Source: an uncultured Clostridia bacterium (GTDB lineage Bacteria > Bacillota > Clostridia > Oscillospirales > Acutalibacteraceae). From it: a stretch of 8,877 nucleotides of DNA. The notes under the pieces are model-generated. The model saw only the letters and a program-made list of their open reading frames with translations. It was not told the origin of the DNA and ran no database searches. Each line of letters starts with the position of its first letter. The first letter of the stretch is position 1. The stretch covers positions 1 to 8,877 of the forward strand of contig CAMJHU010000048.1 of the NCBI GenBank assembly GCA_946405565.1, written 5' to 3'. Of the stretch, positions 7,215 to 8,877 are shown piece after piece. The position numbers were made by a program, and so were the translations under genes.

Positions 7215-8877
7215 ATGGCAATAAAAGCTTTTAATAGGAAGCGAAATTACTCAGGTGCTGCCAAAAAATTACATATTGGAGAAATCAGAAAAAGTCAGCT
7301 ACTTACTACATTCGGCATAGGCAATATTGTTGATTTTGTAAGCGACACCGCAATCATTGGCGGGGCTGACGATTGGGATTCAGTAGATATTGAAGATGGA
7401 AAGCTTGTCAATGAAAGCTTGAGATTACTGACCGGTGCAGAGTATTTTCTGGAGCCTCCCATTTCATCCGGAAACAAATATAAAAGCGAATCCCAAAATG
7501 TCAGGGCATATCTCTTCCCTTCCAAACTGCATTGTCCTGTTTGTAAAAAAATAATAGATAGTCGGGAAATGATAAATAAAAGCAATCGGCATCAATGTGG
7601 ATTAATTAATCAAAAAAATGAACCTTGCAAAGGAACCCCTGTTGCTTCCCGTTTCGTGCTGGTTTGTGAAAAAGGTCATATTGACGATTTCCCATATTCT
7701 TGGTGGGTGCATAATGGCAGTCCCTGTTCATGTGGTAAACCTTCTCCGAGAATCGAAATGTTTAATATCAACAACAGAAGCGACGCGGAAAGTCTTATGT
7801 TGAAATGCTTAGACTGTGGAAAAACAAGGTCCATGTATACCGCCTTTAACAATGAAGCATTTGGCAATATGAAATGCAGCGGAAGACACCCTCATTTAGG
7901 AGATATTCACAAGGGCTGTGACTGTATTCCCGTTACAAAATTACGTTCATCGACCACGATCTACTATCCTGTCAATTACTCCGCTTTAATTATCCCACCG
8001 TGGAGCCAAAAAGCCGTGCAATTGATAGAAAAAAAGTACACAGAATTAGCGTTTATGCCAGAAGAATGCCGTATCCAGTATTTAGCACAGCAAATTATGC
8101 CCAAAGCACCCGGAATTCAGATCAGTGACCTAATTCGTGCATTTGAGCTTGTAAAAAACCAAAGAGTCGGCATACAATCCTTGTCAAACGCAGCCATTTA
8201 TTATGATGAATATAAGGTGTTATGTCAAGGAGATGTGAATGAAGAAAGATATTGCGCTCATAGTGTTAAATCACCCCGTGAATTTGAAAACTTGTTCAGT
8301 CAAATAACCGTCATTGATCGCTTGATCGTCACATGTGTACTTGCAGGGTTTACACGTCTTACAGCAGAACATTTTGGAAGTCAGGAGCGTATTGCTCCTC
8401 TGACAAAAGAGAAAAAAGAATGGTTACCCGGAGTCGAATTAAATGGCGAGGGAATTTTCATCAGATTTAACGACAGTGCGATCGAACAATGGATAAAAAG
8501 AATCGGCAACAGATATGACGAGTTGACAAAGGCACATGATGATTCCTATCTTAAATCGGAAAAATACTCTGCAAAATATGTGATGCTTCACACATTTGCA
8601 CATTTGTTTATCCGACAAGCAGCTAACGAATGCGGATACAGTGCAGCTTCTATGAAAGAGAGAATTTATTCGGATTTTACTGGAAATGATCATTCTGAGT
8701 CGATGAGCGGCGTATTAATCTATCTTTCCTCTCCTGACAGCGATGGAAGTCTCGGAGGACTCGCGAATATTGCGGATGATACACAATTATTCAGTAAAGT
8801 ACTAATGAATATGATTCATGAGGCAAGGTGGTGCAGTTCCGACCCGCTCTGCGTTTCAGCTAAACATCAGGGGGTTA
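7215..8877 (+). CDS. drmB: DrmB (DUF1998) DISARM core protein, 3' end cut off by the window
   Basis: The frame from ATG 7215 is open to the window edge: 554 codons plus one base, no stop. It matches DrmB, the DUF1998 protein that pairs with DrmA in DISARM. Visible hallmarks: IRKSQLLTTFGIGNIVDF near the N-terminus (24-41); a cysteine-rich region with C107-PV-C110, C128, C138, C151, C171, C173, C198, C201, C221, C235 and C237, probably several zinc sites; and the DUF1998 region with MLHTFAHLFIRQ (457-468), ECGYSAASMKERIY (472-485), SDSDGSLGG-like DSDGSLGG (508-515) and CSSDPLC (540-546). Family members usually continue past CSSDPLC to another cysteine motif, so some tens of residues are probably missing. 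DrmB has no catalytic motif of its own that I can see; in studied DISARM it acts as DrmA's partner in DNA engagement. Its two-base gap from drmA and strong ribosome binding site support co-expression. Confidence 0.94.
   Translation, partial: MAIKAFNRKRNYSGAAKKLHIGEIRKSQLLTTFGIGNIVDFVSDTAIIGGADDWDSVDIEDGKLVNESLRLLTGAEYFLEPPISSGNKYKSESQNVRAYLFPSKLHCPVCKKIIDSREMINKSNRHQCGLINQKNEPCKGTPVASRFVLVCEKGHIDDFPYSWWVHNGSPCSCGKPSPRIEMFNINNRSDAESLMLKCLDCGKTRSMYTAFNNEAFGNMKCSGRHPHLGDIHKGCDCIPVTKLRSSTTIYYPVNYSALIIPPWSQKAVQLIEKKYTELAFMPEECRIQYLAQQIMPKAPGIQISDLIRAFELVKNQRVGIQSLSNAAIYYDEYKVLCQGDVNEERYCAHSVKSPREFENLFSQITVIDRLIVTCVLAGFTRLTAEHFGSQERIAPLTKEKKEWLPGVELNGEGIFIRFNDSAIEQWIKRIGNRYDELTKAHDDSYLKSEKYSAKYVMLHTFAHLFIRQAANECGYSAASMKERIYSDFTGNDHSESMSGVLIYLSSPDSDGSLGGLANIADDTQLFSKVLMNMIHEARWCSSDPLCVSAKHQGV

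Noticed and set aside
7295..7585. Minus-strand frame of 96 codons
   Set aside because: It lies opposite the well-supported DrmB frame and its translation shows no family features.
1..8877. CRISPR array, insertion sequence, tRNA or rRNA gene, or rho-independent terminator
   Set aside because: No regular direct repeats, transposase-like frame, RNA-gene signature or GC hairpin followed by a T-run was noticed. Noncoding space totals about 38 bases, so there is little room for any.

Overview
The window is a dense stretch of a single plus-strand gene cluster. By eye it has a low-to-moderate GC content (about 40%), strong GGAGG-type ribosome binding sites and at least one TTG start. These traits fit a Firmicute, most likely a gut-type Clostridia member. 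That assignment is inference from composition and style only, because no marker gene is present. No RNA gene, insertion sequence, CRISPR array, promoter or terminator could be supported.

Layout, left to right: (1) positions 1-138 hold the last 45 codons of an unrecognised gene; (2) 155-1672 encodes a short Hsp70/DnaK-like ATPase of 505 aa; (3) 1689-4061 encodes a 790-aa UvrD/Rep-type superfamily 1 helicase with a cysteine-rich N-terminal region; (4) 4066-7212 encodes a 1048-aa DEAD/H-type superfamily 2 helicase with the hallmarks of DrmA; (5) 7215 to the window end encodes DrmB (DUF1998), with its last part cut off. Gaps between genes are 16, 16, 4 and 2 bases, so the five genes are very probably one operon, possibly translationally coupled at the last two junctions.

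DrmA and DrmB are the shared core of DISARM, an anti-phage defence system. In known DISARM, a DNA methyltransferase, either DrmD (class 1) or DrmE (class 2), and the phospholipase-D-like DrmC accompany this core. None of these is visible here; an Hsp70-like protein and a UvrD-like helicase sit directly upstream instead. The most economical reading is a DISARM-related defence operon in which a chaperone-like ATPase and a second helicase replace, or add to, the methylation module. The Hsp70-like protein has kept its ATP-binding motifs but has lost residues that couple classical DnaK to J-proteins, which suggests a switch or assembly role rather than general folding. Both ends of the operon lie outside the window, so the full gene set is unknown.
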